Origin: Massospora cicadina
Taxonomy: Eukaryota; Entomophthoromycota; Entomophthoromycetes; Entomophthorales; Entomophthoraceae
Length of the DNA: 64,000 bases
NCBI GenBank assembly: GCA_022478985.1
Contig: JAKSZP010002678.1
Location: 202,301-266,300, forward strand
Reading direction: 5' to 3'
Shown here: positions 23,780 through 35,499 of the stretch, piece by piece
How the letters are laid out: the number at the start of each line of letters is the position of its first letter
How positions within the stretch are numbered: position 1 is the stretch's first letter
Program-made: the position numbers and the translations under genes
The notes under the pieces: generated by a model
Seen by the model: only the letters and a program-made list of their open reading frames with translations
The model's database searches: none
Told to the model about the DNA's origin: nothing

Positions 23780-24380
23780 TCTGAGGTGTGCTTTTGAGAA
23801 AAACCTTATGGATCTCATGGCTCTGAAAAATAAACCCCAAAAGGACACATGACCTTCTGGGGACCCTCCGTACATTGAGCCAACCCAAGATGAGGACCAC
23901 AAGGCCCACTTCAAAAACTGGAACAACAAATGAGGAGGGTAGTTTAATGGGATTTGAATGGAATTATAAGGGAACTATCTTGACACCAACTTAATCTTAA
24001 CTGCCCTTTATGACAAGATCTCCACCATACAAAACGTGTTTGAGTATGCCTATAGACAGTTAATTAATCATTCTATTTTGATGGTAAAATTGGTCACCAA
24101 GCCTCCCAACCTAGAATTTTTAAACTTATTAAGAAAATATATTGTGGATACTCTCCAATCAAGTTACTGAAATTCTACTAACCCACCAGTCAATCAGCTC
24201 TAAGGCCGCCACTACTCATGTGAACAACTGGTGAATTATTTTGGAGCATTTTAATTTACTTTGAAACCACCTGATGAAACTCGCATGGCCAAAATCCTTG
24301 AGACTAATTCCTTAAGAAACTGGGAGACCCTCAACCCGATATACATGTCCTCTCTGAGCCTGTCAACTCCTTTAATCCTT
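23780..24380 (+). pseudogene. Decayed + strand protein of unknown family
   Basis: One frame stays readable across about 600 bases with several stops: LMDLMALKNKPQKDT, then PPYIEPTQDEDHKAHFKNWN, then ALYDKISTIQNVFEYAYRQL, then PDETRMAKILETNSLRNWET. The composition is protein-like (few rare residues, amphipathic segments) and the mixed charge would suit Gag. No catalytic motif is present and I do not recognise the family. Confidence 0.4.
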
Positions 24381-24623
24381 ACTTAAAAGAAAAGTATGTA
24401 CTTGTTACAGAGAACATTTAAATATTTCCTATTAGTGCACAAAGGGGCCAGGGAGCTAGCCACAAATAGGTAAAAGTCAACACATTCATAACTGCCCTGG
24501 TAGTAGTTCCCAGGAAATAATTATGCCTTACTTATAGAAATGGACTTCTTGAAATCAAGTAATAGCAGCTTTTATTAAAAATTTGGTAACAACCTGACCC
24601 TGTCTAGTTAAAAGTAAGCCTTC

Positions 24624-24628
24624 ATGTT
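24624..24628. repeat. Left 5-bp target duplication of element B
   Basis: ATGTT, identical to 31155-31159 at the other end. Confidence 0.85.
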
Positions 24629-25184
24629 TGTTATAAATCTGGATGGTATCATCAGGACCTGTCATGTAGTTTGTACAGGCTGAACCCACTGAGCAACAGA
24701 TAGACAATGTGGGGATTGTTGGTCCTTTGGACACACTTGAAAAATATACTTAAAAATGGGAGCAATTTCCCCAATCGATTCTTTATTTATTTTTAATAAA
24801 TAAAGCGACTTTTTGCTGTCCCATTCTCTCTCTACTATTAACAACTTCCTTCTCTCGATTGCCCATCTCACTTAAATACAGAAGCTTCAGGAGATATTTC
24901 TCTCATGGCTTGGGCTATTATATTCTGCCAATTCTCCTCAAATTTGGCTTGTTATTCTCTAATCCTCTATCGCCCTAATTGTAGGTGATTTACTTCATAT
25001 TCATCGAATGTTGACATCACCTTATCACCATATTGCCTTATATAGAGGCGATCCAACAAAAACTCATTATATCCCAATATTGCCTCATCTTGAGGCACTC
25101 AAATAATTGTAACTGATATCATTTTCGGTGGATTCCACCATAGCTGTCCCACAATTATCGTCCATTCATATCAGAATCACGACA
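24629..25184 (-). repeat. 3' LTR of element B
   Basis: On the - strand it starts TGTCGTGATTCTG and ends GATTTATAACA. It is a direct copy of 30612-31154. The AAAGAGGGGGTAG purine tract lies immediately before its start. Confidence 0.92.
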
Positions 25185-25250
25185 CTACCCCCTCTTTGAC
25201 TGGACAATAAGCTCCTATTGTTTGTAAGGTCAGAGGAACTTTGTGTGTAC

Positions 25251-26300
25251 TCAGTTAATGATCTGACCTCTTTCAGGATCCTTGATGGTATACATGTCGA
25301 CTCCAGTTTTCTCTATAACTTCAAATGGACCAATCCAAATACTGGACAGCTTGTGGTTCCACCCAAATCCATGTTGGTCATGGAAAAGAACCATATCGCC
25401 TTCCTTGAACGGTGCCAGCCCGCTATGACTCACCTGATTAGTGGCCTGATTTCTAATCTTCTTGGCTAAGCTGAAGGAATATGCTTCAGTTTGCAGTTTG
25501 ATTAGAATGTTTTTGAGGTTAACCAATTAGCAGTGGGGTTCCAGTCCACCGGAGTCTTCTACAAAAAATAAAGTAATGCTGGAAGAACTGAGTTTCAGCC
25601 ATATAGTAGTTGGAAGGGACTCTTTCCCATGGCGGAATGGTAACTATTGTTATAGGCGAACATGGCAGCTTAAAGGAGAGCTCCAGTTGGGAGATCAATC
25701 CATTACTAATTTTTGTAGTATGATCACCAGAGTTCCATTCACCCATTTGACCATTCCATTGGATTCAGGGTGATATGGGGTCATCAGAACCCTGCAGATT
25801 CCCATAAGCTCATTCATTTTGGGTAGATGTGTGAGGTAAATTGGTTCCATTGTCAGTGAGAATAAACTGAAGGCAGACATGTCGCTGAATAATGCATTCC
25901 ATCATAAACCTGGCCACAATAAACCTCCTTCAAGTCTTGTATCGCCCTCGCTTCAACCCACAAGATCAAGTGGTCAATAGCCACAAGAATGTACTTACAC
26001 CAGTTGGCTCCTGTTGGCAAGGGCCCAACGAAATCAAGGGAAACCGTGTGCTAAGCGAAATGTGGTTTCACTGACCAGTATGAAGTCATATGGAGAATTG
26101 ATTCTCCCTTTGGCACTGATGGCAACAGGAAAAAGTTTCAAGCACATTGAAGCTCATACTTTTCCAATAGTACTGGGGGCGTAACAGCTCCATAGCCTTA
26201 CGCACTCCACCATGTCTGACTGCCTTGCGTGCACTCATAATGATTCCCAGTCATGCTGAGGGGCGCGGAAAATTCACCGTAGAATCGCAAATCTGCTTAT
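25251..26300 (-). pseudogene. Element B integrase, broken
   Basis: On the - strand the order is a zinc-binding remnant with RHGGVRKAMELL and CCHQC (about 26110-26220), the core with LDFVGPLPTG (first Asp, about 26000-26035) and VAIDHLI, then MTPYHPESNGMV-WVNGTL (about 25740-25800). At the C-terminus is a clear GPF module, KLSSIWIGPFEVIEKTGVDM (about 25290-25350). The order and motifs are those of Ty3-type integrases. Stops and a frame change lie within the core. Confidence 0.87.
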
Positions 26301-26516
26301 ACAGTTCCCCATTCTGTTGGAAGGTATTCTTTCATATCTCATTTGACACTTTGATCACTTGGCGGTTCATCATCATATTTTCCGCTGAGCATCTTATTGT
26401 ATATCATGTTGCTGAGGTCCACTGCCACTGCAATAGTTGGTAATCAAGATAAACAGTTAGCGTTCTGATGCTTTACTCCTGGCCAATGGAGAATCTCAAA
26501 ATCATAAGCCTGCAAC

Positions 26517-27733
26517 TTAAAAGCAATTGAGCCAAACGGCCTTCAGGTTTTTGAGGTTCTGCAACCAGCGTATCAATGCATGATCTGTTATGACTTTAAA
26601 CTTTACCCCCATGCAGATAGACTTGAATTGCTTATACGCATAGATCACTGCTAAGCAATCCCGCTTGGTCACAGTATAATTACATTTTTGACAGTTCAGA
26701 CTTTGACTACAGTATGCTACTGGATGTTCCTCTCCTATATCATTTTTCTGAGAAAGTACAGCCCCAACAGCAGAAAGGGACGCATCCATCTGAATGATAA
26801 ACTCCCATATCAAAGTTTGGATATTGTAACACCGGTGTGCTGATCAATGCCATATGTAGTGTACCAAAAGTGGATTGATGATGTTCCTTCCATTTGAACA
26901 CAGCATCGTATTTTAACAACTCAAATAGCGGCCCCCCAATACAGCTAAAATTAGGGATAAAGCGTTGGCAGTAACTGATCATTTCCAGGAATATCTGTAT
27001 GTTGCACTTACTAGTGGGAGTAGTCATTTTGCTGATGGCCTCCACCTTATCTGGCTGTGGTTTCAGCCCTTTAGAGTCTACCAAAAACACCAGGTATTCC
27101 AGCTGATCTTTGAAAAAGTTACATTTTTAAGGTTTAATTTTAATGTTTGCCTCAGCCAGCTGACGGAATACTGCTTCTAGGTGGTCGAGATGCTCTAAAA
27201 GGTTTAAGAGGACATTAATATCATCAAAGTATACAAGGATGCATGACAGTTTCAGGTCACTAAGAATAGTATCCATGGCTTGCTGAAACGTAGCCAGGGC
27301 GTTGCACAGCCCTTGAGGCATCCGCATCAGTTGCAAAGGCCTTTGAAAGTGATTACAGCGCATTTTTCCTGTTCCGCCAGGGGTAACTCAATTTGCCAAT
27401 AGCCTGATATCAAGTTATTCACTGAAAAATAACGGGCTCCCCCTAACAGGTCCAAAGCATCATCAATTCTTGGCAAAGGGTACAAATCCTTTTTGTAATA
27501 CTGTTGAGCTTCCAGTAGTCTATTACTATGCGGTTGGTGCCATCCTTCTTTTTTAAAATTAGAACAGGCAAAGCCCATGGGGTTTTGGATGGTTTGAGCA
27601 TCCCTTGCTCTAGCAACTTGTCAATTTCATCAGTGACAACACCTTCCATTGCCCTCATTTGGTAGATCAGCTGAGACCTTATAGGGGGATGATCTCCTTT
27701 GTCTACTCGGTGGACCACCCCTAAGCACGTCAT
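26517..27733 (-). pseudogene. Element B reverse transcriptase and RNase H, broken
   Basis: On the - strand RT begins with VHRVDKGDHPPIRSQ and continues MEGVVTDEIDKLLEQGMLKP and LILKKKDGTNRIVIDY (27560-27710). After frame changes come RMPQGLCNALATFQQAMD and LVYFDDINVL (about 27210-27320, intact YFDD). The thumb has PQPDKVEAISKM (about 27030-27060). RNase H shows QMDASLSAVGAVLS, TKRDCLAV (Glu of the usual KE changed to Asp) and VITDHALIRWL. It would have copied the element RNA into cDNA. Confidence 0.9.
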
Positions 27734-27991
27734 AAGTCATGATTGTCAACAGCAAAAATCCCCTTATACTTCTGAAAAAAAGCTATTGCTTGGTCTTTTT
27801 GTTCTTCTTATAGTCCTATTAAATTACTCTGCAGTACCACCATTAGGATGTTGACAGGTGTCTTGACTGGTAGACCAAAATTCATCCAATGGCCTGAAAT
27901 CATGAACTTGAGGGACCGTCTATTGGAATCAGATGTAAATATGCTACAATTTGGTGTCAGCAAATTTGCATTGGTTCACTTTGGAGGTTTG

Positions 27992-28749
27992 CTAACAAAA
28001 ACTTAATCTCTCCATGCCCAGAAGTATAATCCCTGGAGCCACATGCGGCTCAAACCGTGTTTGATAGTAGAGCCCAATGACTTCCACATATAACCCATTA
28101 GGCACTTCCACCTCTAACTCAGTGTTCACTAGGTCTTGATGGCCAGAAGTTATAGATATGGGCCCTGCTGCTTGAAGAGGTATCCCTTGATATTCGTATA
28201 TCTGCTGAGGAAGGGGCTGAGTCTTTCCCTTTAGTTGGTGATAGCTAACTGGCATCACCCCATCACTATAGGTAAGATTGATATGGCTCATATGCACCAG
28301 ATCCTTCGGTACTCTGTTAGTGGTAAAGTTAATTGAGATCCTCTGACCCAGAATGGCGAGGGTCTTCTACGTCATATTAACAACAGCCTTAAAACAGTGC
28401 AGGAAAGTGGTCCCAATTAACATGTCGTAGTTTTTGTTTGGCAGCATAATTGCTGGGCTAAAATGACAATGGACCCAAAGCGCAGAGGTAACGCACTGTA
28501 AGCCCCCTCAGAGATGGTGCTTACTGCTCCAGCAGTTCTGTACACCATTCGATGGTCCACATCAGGTTTCAACGTCAACTTTGCCATTAATTTAGTGGAA
28601 ACTATGTTGACTGGAGCACCAGTATCTTCTATAGCGCGAACCCTATTTTTCGCCATAAAGATATCAAAGTATGTACACTCAGAATAAGAAGGATATTGAC
28701 TATTTAATACGTGAACATTTAAGAGATCTCTTTTTTCAAGAAAACTCAT
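27992..28749 (-). pseudogene. Element B aspartic protease and flanking region, broken
   Basis: The retropepsin active site is intact: AIEDTGAPVNIVSTKLM, with Asp at about 28626. A downstream block (27992-28297) with LEVEVPNGLYVEVIG and a hydrophobic ILLGMERL end belongs to the same protease-to-RT region (ILGMD/FL-type flap end). The two blocks are separated by stops near 28310-28410. Confidence 0.8.
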
Positions 28750-30546
28750 TATCCCCTCACTGACTTGGGGTATTCTTTGAAAATGGCATCTACTGGAGGG
28801 GAGACGTTTACTCCTTTCAGAGTTGGTGCATCCGCGGCAGAATCAAGTTTGTCTGAGGAATATAGATCAAGCTTTTGACAGGCATATGGCTTTGGTTGTT
28901 CAGGGGACTCTTCTTCCGCCGCCGCCTTGCCTTGAGCTTGGGTTACTTCATCTACTTCTCCAACTGGCTGCTGATATAAAAGTCCGTCATCATACTGAGG
29001 GACTCTCGCAGGGTATACTGCTATTGATTTGGGGACGTTTTGAGTTGGTATTGTGGAGGTAGAGGGTCCTGTCTCTACTCCGTTCCATCTTTTCCCTAAT
29101 AGTATTGAACTTGGTGTACATAGTTCACATGGCGGTTATGGCAGAATTTTGCTAAATGAACAGGGCGACTGCATTTGTAACCCGTTAGCCTCATAAGATC
29201 CGCATCCTTGATTATCATAAAAGGTCCAGACTGGAAAGTTCGGGGTCATTCAGCGTAACCAGCCCCAGATCAGTAAGATGATTGTTGACGGTCAGCTTAG
29301 CTAGGTCCTGGTTGATAGCTGGGTTGCTGATACTTTTAATGGCCAGCCCTTGTCACTGATCGAACTATTGAGTATAATTTGGCTGAGGACGAGGCACAGA
29401 GTTATAGAAAGGCTGAGGATTACTAACTGGAGCTGGAGTCAGACAAGAGTATTCTACTGAATAAGAGGGTGCAGTAGCAGCGGTAGTCTTCCGTTACATA
29501 TTTGGTGGTGGAAAGTTAGGGGATACGTGATGCAAAAACTGTACAATCTTGGGCAGAGGTACATCGTCATCCAGAAGTGGTGAAATGAATTTATGAAGCT
29601 CACAATATAGCTTCACCGCGGAGGTCATGGCAATGCACATGTTGGCTTCCACTAAGTACCCTGCCCCAATCAGCACGTGGGTTTCTGTTGTGAATTGATC
29701 AGCAAACTCCAGGATAGTCTCATTTTGACAGAAACCGATTGTTAAGAATTCTGCTTTCTACTGTGACCTCTTTGAAGTGCCCCAAACAGGCGGAGTATGG
29801 TATCCTTCACATCCTAATAGGTGACAGAACTACATGGGAGGTAACAGGTGACCTGATCGGCGCTTCCAACATCCAAGGTAGATATTAAGAACTTAGCCTT
29901 CCATCTATCAGATGCACCTTCCACTGCAAACTCAAACCATTTGAAGAAACAATGAATGTTCCTGTTGCATTCAAATGGAGGTAATTTTTCAATATTGACC
30001 TCCTCATCCCATTCATGGGGTTTTGGGCCATACTGAGGAGTGGGTCAAGGTCTGAAAGCAGTTTCTCAATGAGGTGTTGGATCAGTGGAAGTTGGGATGT
30101 TCGCCGCTTCAGGGGTAGTGTGACCTTCTTCCATGGGCGGTACTGCCATTACTTGAGGAAAGTGTCATTACAACTTGTAATCGTATCCAGTACTACCATC
30201 CTAGGTGTAGTAGCTCCAACCAGCGTTATATTCTTCCTCATATGATGCCCCTTTGGATAGTCATCCTTATCCCAGCGAGAAGACTGAGAGTATTGGTAAA
30301 TCTTCATTATACGCACTGCAGCCATTTGGTGTTATCATTCAATCAGTTGAAAAGTTCTTTGTTTTGTTGTCCCAAGATTTGCATTTGGCTAAACGTGCTA
30401 TCAAGTTGGTGCATGACAGCATCTCGTTCTTGAAAAAGTTCATATTGGTTTTTGAGCACTTTGTCTAAGGTAAGTTTGAGTTCTTCATATCCAGCTGGTG
30501 CGGTGTTCTGTGAAGATTCCCTAGCAACATAGCGTGTGTAAGGCAT
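28750..30546 (-). pseudogene. Element B gag, broken, start codon still recognisable
   Basis: The likely start ATG is at 30546, about 65 bases after the PBS, and opens MPYTRYVARESS. A Gln-rich helical segment follows (TLDKVLKNQYELFQERD, about 30410-30460). The capsid middle is decayed; FLHHVSPNFPP (about 29500) precedes the C-terminal part. A CCHC zinc knuckle remnant, GYKCSRPVHLAKFC (about 29145-29186), has its first Cys replaced by Gly. Gag would have formed the particle and bound the element RNA. Confidence 0.7.
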
Positions 30547-30593
30547 GGCTGGCGACTGGAGTTCTGGAGTGTTAGGTGGTTGATCAATGGGCC

Positions 30594-30611
30594 CCCTGTA
30601 GTGAGCACCAA
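30594..30611 (-). promoter_or_regulatory. Primer-binding site of element B
   Basis: On the - strand TGGTGCTCACTACAGGGG begins one base after the 5' LTR end. The same site, with small changes, follows the 5' LTRs of the 5.7 kb element, element C and the TRIM. Confidence 0.8.
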
Positions 30612-31154
30612 TGTTATAAAACCGGATGGTATCATTAGGATCTGTCATGTAGTTGTACAGGTTGAACCCACTGAGCAACAGACAGATGGTGTGGGGATTG
30701 TCAGTCCTTCGGACACACTTAAAATATACATAAAAATAGAAGAAATTGCCCCAATCAATTCTTTATTTATTTTAGTAAATACAATGACCTTTCACTGTCC
30801 CAATCTTTTCTACTATTAACAACCTCCTTCTCTCAATTATCCATCTCACTTATATACAGCGGCTTCAGGTGATACTGCTCTCATGGCTTGGGCTATTCTA
30901 TTCCGCTGATTCTCCTCAAATATGGCTTGTTATTCTCTAATCCTCTATCGCCCTAATTGTAGGCGATTTACTTCATATTTGTCAAATGTTGACATCGCCT
31001 TATCGCCTTATATAGAGGTGATCCAATAAAAACCTGTTATATCCCAATATCGCCTCATCTCAAGGCACTCAAATAGTCATAACTAATATCATTTTCGGCG
31101 GATTACACCCTATCTGTCCCGCAATTATAATCCAGTCATATTAGAATCATGAAA
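30612..31154 (-). repeat. 5' LTR of element B
   Basis: On the - strand it ends CCGGTTTTATAACA next to the PBS; its first bases are decayed to TTTCATGATTC (from TGTCGTGATTC). It shares TTCACTTATATACAG-like promoter sequence with the other LTR. Confidence 0.92.
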
Positions 31155-31159
31155 ATGTT
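31155..31159. repeat. Right 5-bp target duplication of element B
   Basis: ATGTT, identical to 24624-24628. Confidence 0.85.
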
Positions 31160-31406
31160 TATACATCTAAAAGGAGTAATCTTATATTGAATATTTCTGA
31201 CCATTCTTATTATAAAGCTCAGGCTTTAGCATCCTGTGACCTGGTTACTTTAGGTTATGCAGTAGTTGAGGTATTATCCACTTTCTCTTTTGCCAACTTC
31301 TTGTGCTCCACTTCTAAGGAGTACAAAAATCTTTTCAGATTTAAATTTTCAACATCAAGGAAGCTACCATGGGACCTCATAAACTTGATACAAATTTTTT
31401 GCTTTA

Positions 31407-31871
31407 TGGTTATCTTGATTGTAACTGAGGTGGAAAAATGGGGTTGAAGCTGAGAAATTAGCAGAGAGTTTGATGAAGATGAAAAGATGGGGTGATAATA
31501 AACTACTGTACTTTTATAAAGGTTTCAATTTCATAGGGCGCATGTAGACATGGTGCTGGTGAAACCTTCATGGCCCTGTATAATCAGAATTTTTCACATT
31601 CTTTCAGATTGACTTCCTGGTTGATGCCCCATTGGTCTTCACCAGCTTCATGGCTAAAAAGTTGGGAGTCACACCTTTCGAGATTTGAGAAGTGGAGATG
31701 AAATTCCAGAAGGCATCTTTATAAATTCTCGTGCACAAGATGCTTCTTAATTAAATTTCCCAATGATGTCTTCAAGGACAGGTTTTGATTGTAAGGGCTT
31801 GAGAGTTATCTTATTGAGGCTCTTTTCAGGAGTAGGGATCTTTTCCTCGCTCATTATCTTGAATCCCAACA
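31407..31871 (-). repeat. 3' LTR of element C
   Basis: On the - strand it starts TGTTGGGATTCAAG. It aligns with 37477-37952 through GATTGACTTCCTGGTTGATG / GATTGACTTCCTAGTTGATG, AATTCCAGAAGGCAT and GTAAGGGCTTGAGAGTT. Confidence 0.85.
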
Positions 31872-32261
31872 ACACCCCCTCAAGATTCTTTTGGAGAGGG
31901 TATAGGGCTTTAGAAATCAGCCATGTACTAGGTTTACCACTGTCCCCTGATTGAAATCAGCAATGGATTATTCAGAGGCAACCTTATGAATGCCATTGTA
32001 GGGTCCATCCTAGAGAATGTCAAGCTTATTCTGTCATCCTCTAAATTGATGATGATAAAAGAGGACTAGGTCACCTAATTGAAAGGTCAGTAAGGAGGGT
32101 CATCTGACATCAAACTGGGATATCTCCCTTTCTGTGGTGTAACAATTTTATGAGTAACGAGGGCTTGAAGCTGAACAATCTCATTGGCTAAGGCCCTCAT
32201 TGTCAAATAAGAGTTTTTTAGGCATAAAGGTATTGAGTAGGGGCTGAACGCTACTTGGTGG

Positions 32262-32900
32262 CTAAGGAATACGCCCATATATAGCTCTGAAGGGTGACAT
32301 CTTGATTATTTGATGGTAGCTTATCCAGTAAGCTAGCAAGGCGCTGGCTAGATAGTGATTCCAGAATTTAGATTGGAGGTAGCCATCTTCTAAAAATAGA
32401 ATAAGGGTTCTGTTAGCACGTTCTACCACCCCAATAGTTAAGAGATTATATGGAGCAGTAAAGCTTTGATTATTCGCAAAAAGCAAAGTTAGTTCATGGA
32501 CTACCAGCGAGGTGAAATCTAGCCCATTATCTTAAAGTAGAGTCTGTGGGCATCCATGCTTAGTGAAAATAGATCAGATAAGAAATAGGGCTGTGGATTT
32601 TCAGGTGGCTTCAGGAATGGAGATCTCCAGCCCATTTCGTTAACTTTGTCCACAGCTAACTGAATATATTTATGGCCAATAACCCGGTGAGCCTAGGGCC
32701 GCCACATCAATGCCAATTACATTAAAGGACTGATGGAGCCACAACTGAGTGTATGTACTGAGAATTAGCACGATCTTGGATTTGACAAGCCATAAAGACC
32801 TCTAGAACTTCCTGGATGGTCTCAACCATCAGATACCAGTAGTATCCCTTCTTAAGTCATTTTTAAGTATTTTTCACTGGACTGTGCCCCACAGTTGTGT
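32262..32900 (-). pseudogene. Element C integrase fragment
   Basis: The core C-terminal part reads TIGVVERANRTLI then SPFRAIYGRIP, the segment after the catalytic Glu in Ty3-type integrases. The first part of the core, upstream on the - strand, is too decayed to place residues with confidence. Confidence 0.75.
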
Positions 32901-33209
32901 GTCCTTTCATATAATTATTGCTTCAGGAAGAAGGGAGGATATAGGGAGCCATTTCTTGTTAAGTTTCTTATATAGAATTCCTTCTTTGATTTGTGTGCCC
33001 TGGGTCATTTTTCAGAGTTCATTTTAGATCTCAGGAGTTTTCCAACTCCCAAAAATCAGGTAAGAAATTGAATCATACAGTCAGTAGTCTTTGGTGTCAA
33101 GGCATCCAGTACTGGCATCCTTGAAAGACTTTTGGAATTTTAATGAATAGTTCCTGCGCAATGGAAAATGTTACATTCATAGTTCTGTAGCCTTAATTTC
33201 CAACTTGTT

Positions 33210-34320
33210 AACAGGCTATCCAGGTCTTCATCTGCTTCAGCCATCGGAGTGTGGAATGGCTAGTATGAAGGTGAGATGGGTGCCATATAGGTAGGGCTGA
33301 AAATAGTTGATTGTCAATAAAGCAGCCAGGCACTCAAGCTAAGGATTTATAATTTCGTTTGCCTTGCTTAGGGTCTTGCTAAAGTAAGCCACTGGATGAT
33401 CTACCTAATTTTTATTGCGCTGAGCTATAATGACCCTGAATGCAACATTGCTAGCATCAACAAATGGAAAAATGGCTGTCCAAATTGTGGATGAACTAAA
33501 ATATGTTTAATAAAAAGAGCAGTCCTCAAACCATTAAAATCCTGTTCTTGTTCAGGCCGCCACTTGAAGAGTACATTCTTTTGTAGAAGGTAGACCAGGG
33601 GTTCAGTTAAGTCAGCAAACTGAGGGATGAGCTGAAGATAAAAACCTATCATGGCAAGGAATAATTGAATACCCCAAGGCTCTGAGGGCGTGACATCTTC
33701 TTAATGGCAGTGGCTTTATTCAGGATAGGCTGAATATCATGTTTCAAGATCTTGTGTCTGTGGAATTCCATTTCAGATTGGAAGAAAGCGAACTTTGAAG
33801 TCTTGAGCTTTATTGAAGCCTTTCTAAAAGAATTAAAGATTCCTGAAGATGTTTCATATGATTGTTGAAATTTCATGAGAAAACTTTGACAATTGAGGTA
33901 TAAAAGGACACAGTGTAGCTTTAAATCCCCTAGAATTCCATTTATGGCGCGTTGGAAGGTGGGGGTGTATTGCAAAGGCCCTGAGGCATCCTACTTATCT
34001 CAAATAATTCCAGATTGGTTATGAATGAGCATTTGGATTGATCTTCGGGTGCTAGATCTACTTAGCAGTATCTGCTAGCACGATCAATATTAAAAAATAT
34101 TGTGATCCAGCAAGCAAGTTGAGAGAGTCATTGATCCAAGGCAAGGAGTAACTGTCCTTCTTGGCAATGATGTTAAGTCTTTGATAGTTCATTACTACAA
34201 AATGACTGCCATCCTTCTTCTGAACTAACAGGAGGGGGCAGCTCAATTTTTTCAAAGGCATCAATAGCTCAGCTTTAAGTAGTTTTGAGCTCAATAGCCA
34301 CCTTAGCCTCTTCAAGTTTA
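33210..34320 (-). pseudogene. Element C reverse transcriptase and RNase H, catalytic box lost
   Basis: Fingers: LLVQKKDGSHFVVMNYQRLN (about 34160-34230) and SYSLPWINDSLNLLAG. Palm: FQRAINGILGDLK then LLYLNCQ (about 33893-33910), where the YxDD box has become YLNC. Thumb: LQLIPQFADLTEPLVYLLQK (about 33590-33650). RNase H remains as YFSKTLSKANEI (about 33360). The loss of both catalytic Asp residues makes this copy inactive. Confidence 0.85.
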
Positions 34321-34899
34321 CTTTTTTGTTAGGGATGGGACCAAATGATGTGGTGCGTCCACAGTCTCAACATATTGCAAAACGCCATTTATTTTCCTAG
34401 CTTTGTAGGTAGAGGTTGAGAGGAGTCATAATATTCTTCCAGTATTTTATCAGCTTGGTTCTGTTATTCACTGGTGGAGCTCATGCTCACAGAGGTTTAA
34501 CTAGAGCTACCATCGGGGGTGATTCTAACCAAATCACCTTAGACTTTTAAAGCTAAAAACAGCACAAATAGCTTCTACCTGAATAAGGCAAATATAATTG
34601 CCTGGAGTATCAGGTTCTACTGTCCTAGGTTTGTCAGTGAGGTTAGCTAGCAAAACTAACATGGAATCAGCATAGGCGGGATCTAAAATACCTGGATAGG
34701 TCAGGACCTCCTTGATGGATGGTATATCCATGCCTCAGATTCTATAATTGTCCTGAGAAATATTGATATGTACCCAGGTATTGATGATGACCTGGGACTT
34801 TGGAGGTATAGTAGTTGGCTTAGGCAAATAAATAGTCATGCTATCTTGGACATCTACCGCAGGAGGGATATCTGTACTTGAGAACCTCATATATGATAT

Positions 34900-35340
34900 G
34901 TGAGCCTGTCAATATAAATTTCACTTTCCAACAGGAAAGCCCAAGCTTTGACCTCAATCTTGGTGTTACCGGTGAACTCTAGAATAAATGGGACCCTGTT
35001 TCCTGGAAGGAATAATAATACTTCACAAAGTGCAAGATGGTGGAGAATTCTTAGATAAACTGGGTTCTGAGGAGAAGTTCATAACTCAGGTTGTCTAATG
35101 CAACAGCTGAGGTATTTACTGAAAGCTTGCCAATCGAATGAACAGTAAAGAATAAGCCATAATGGACTCAGTGCATTGTGAACTAGCTGTTAATATTCCA
35201 TATAGTGAGGCATATTGGGAGCAACATTGATACGCTTCATTATTTTTAACAAAATTACATTCACATGGGAACTAATGTCAGTAATGGTCTGGACAGGGAT
35301 CTTATGAACTTTAACAGTGACACATATAACTTAACTCCCA
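34900..35340 (-). pseudogene. Element C protease remnant
   Basis: On the - strand TITDISSHVNVILLKIMKRI (about 35235-35295) corresponds position for position to EDTGAPVNIVSTKLMAKL of element B; the active-site triad has become DIS. A following segment with GNRVPFILEFTGNTKIEVKA (about 34935-35010) is the protease C-terminal part. Assigned by alignment with element B. Confidence 0.6.
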
Positions 35341-35499
35341 AACTGAGGGGTAAGTGTAAATTTGATAATTAATTAGAAGAAGAGTAAGAAATATCAGGTT
35401 CTTTACTATTGACAGGTACTGAATCATTTTTTTCAGATATGACAAACTAGACTCATTATACGTTGCTAAGCATCCTTAGTGGTACGGGGATGTCAGCAT

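Larger units (their letters stand above)
24629..31154 (-). mobile_element. Element B: Ty3-type LTR retrotransposon, group 2, full length
   Basis: A 6526-bp element with 556- and 543-bp LTRs, flanked by a perfect ATGTT duplication. On the - strand the order is LTR, PBS, gag, protease, RT, RNase H, integrase, polypurine tract (AAAGAGGGGGTAG), LTR. It is the best preserved element in the window: DTG and YFDD boxes survive and several blocks are open for 80-110 codons, yet frameshifts and stops break it throughout. The LTRs differ at many positions, so insertion is not recent. Confidence 0.93.
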
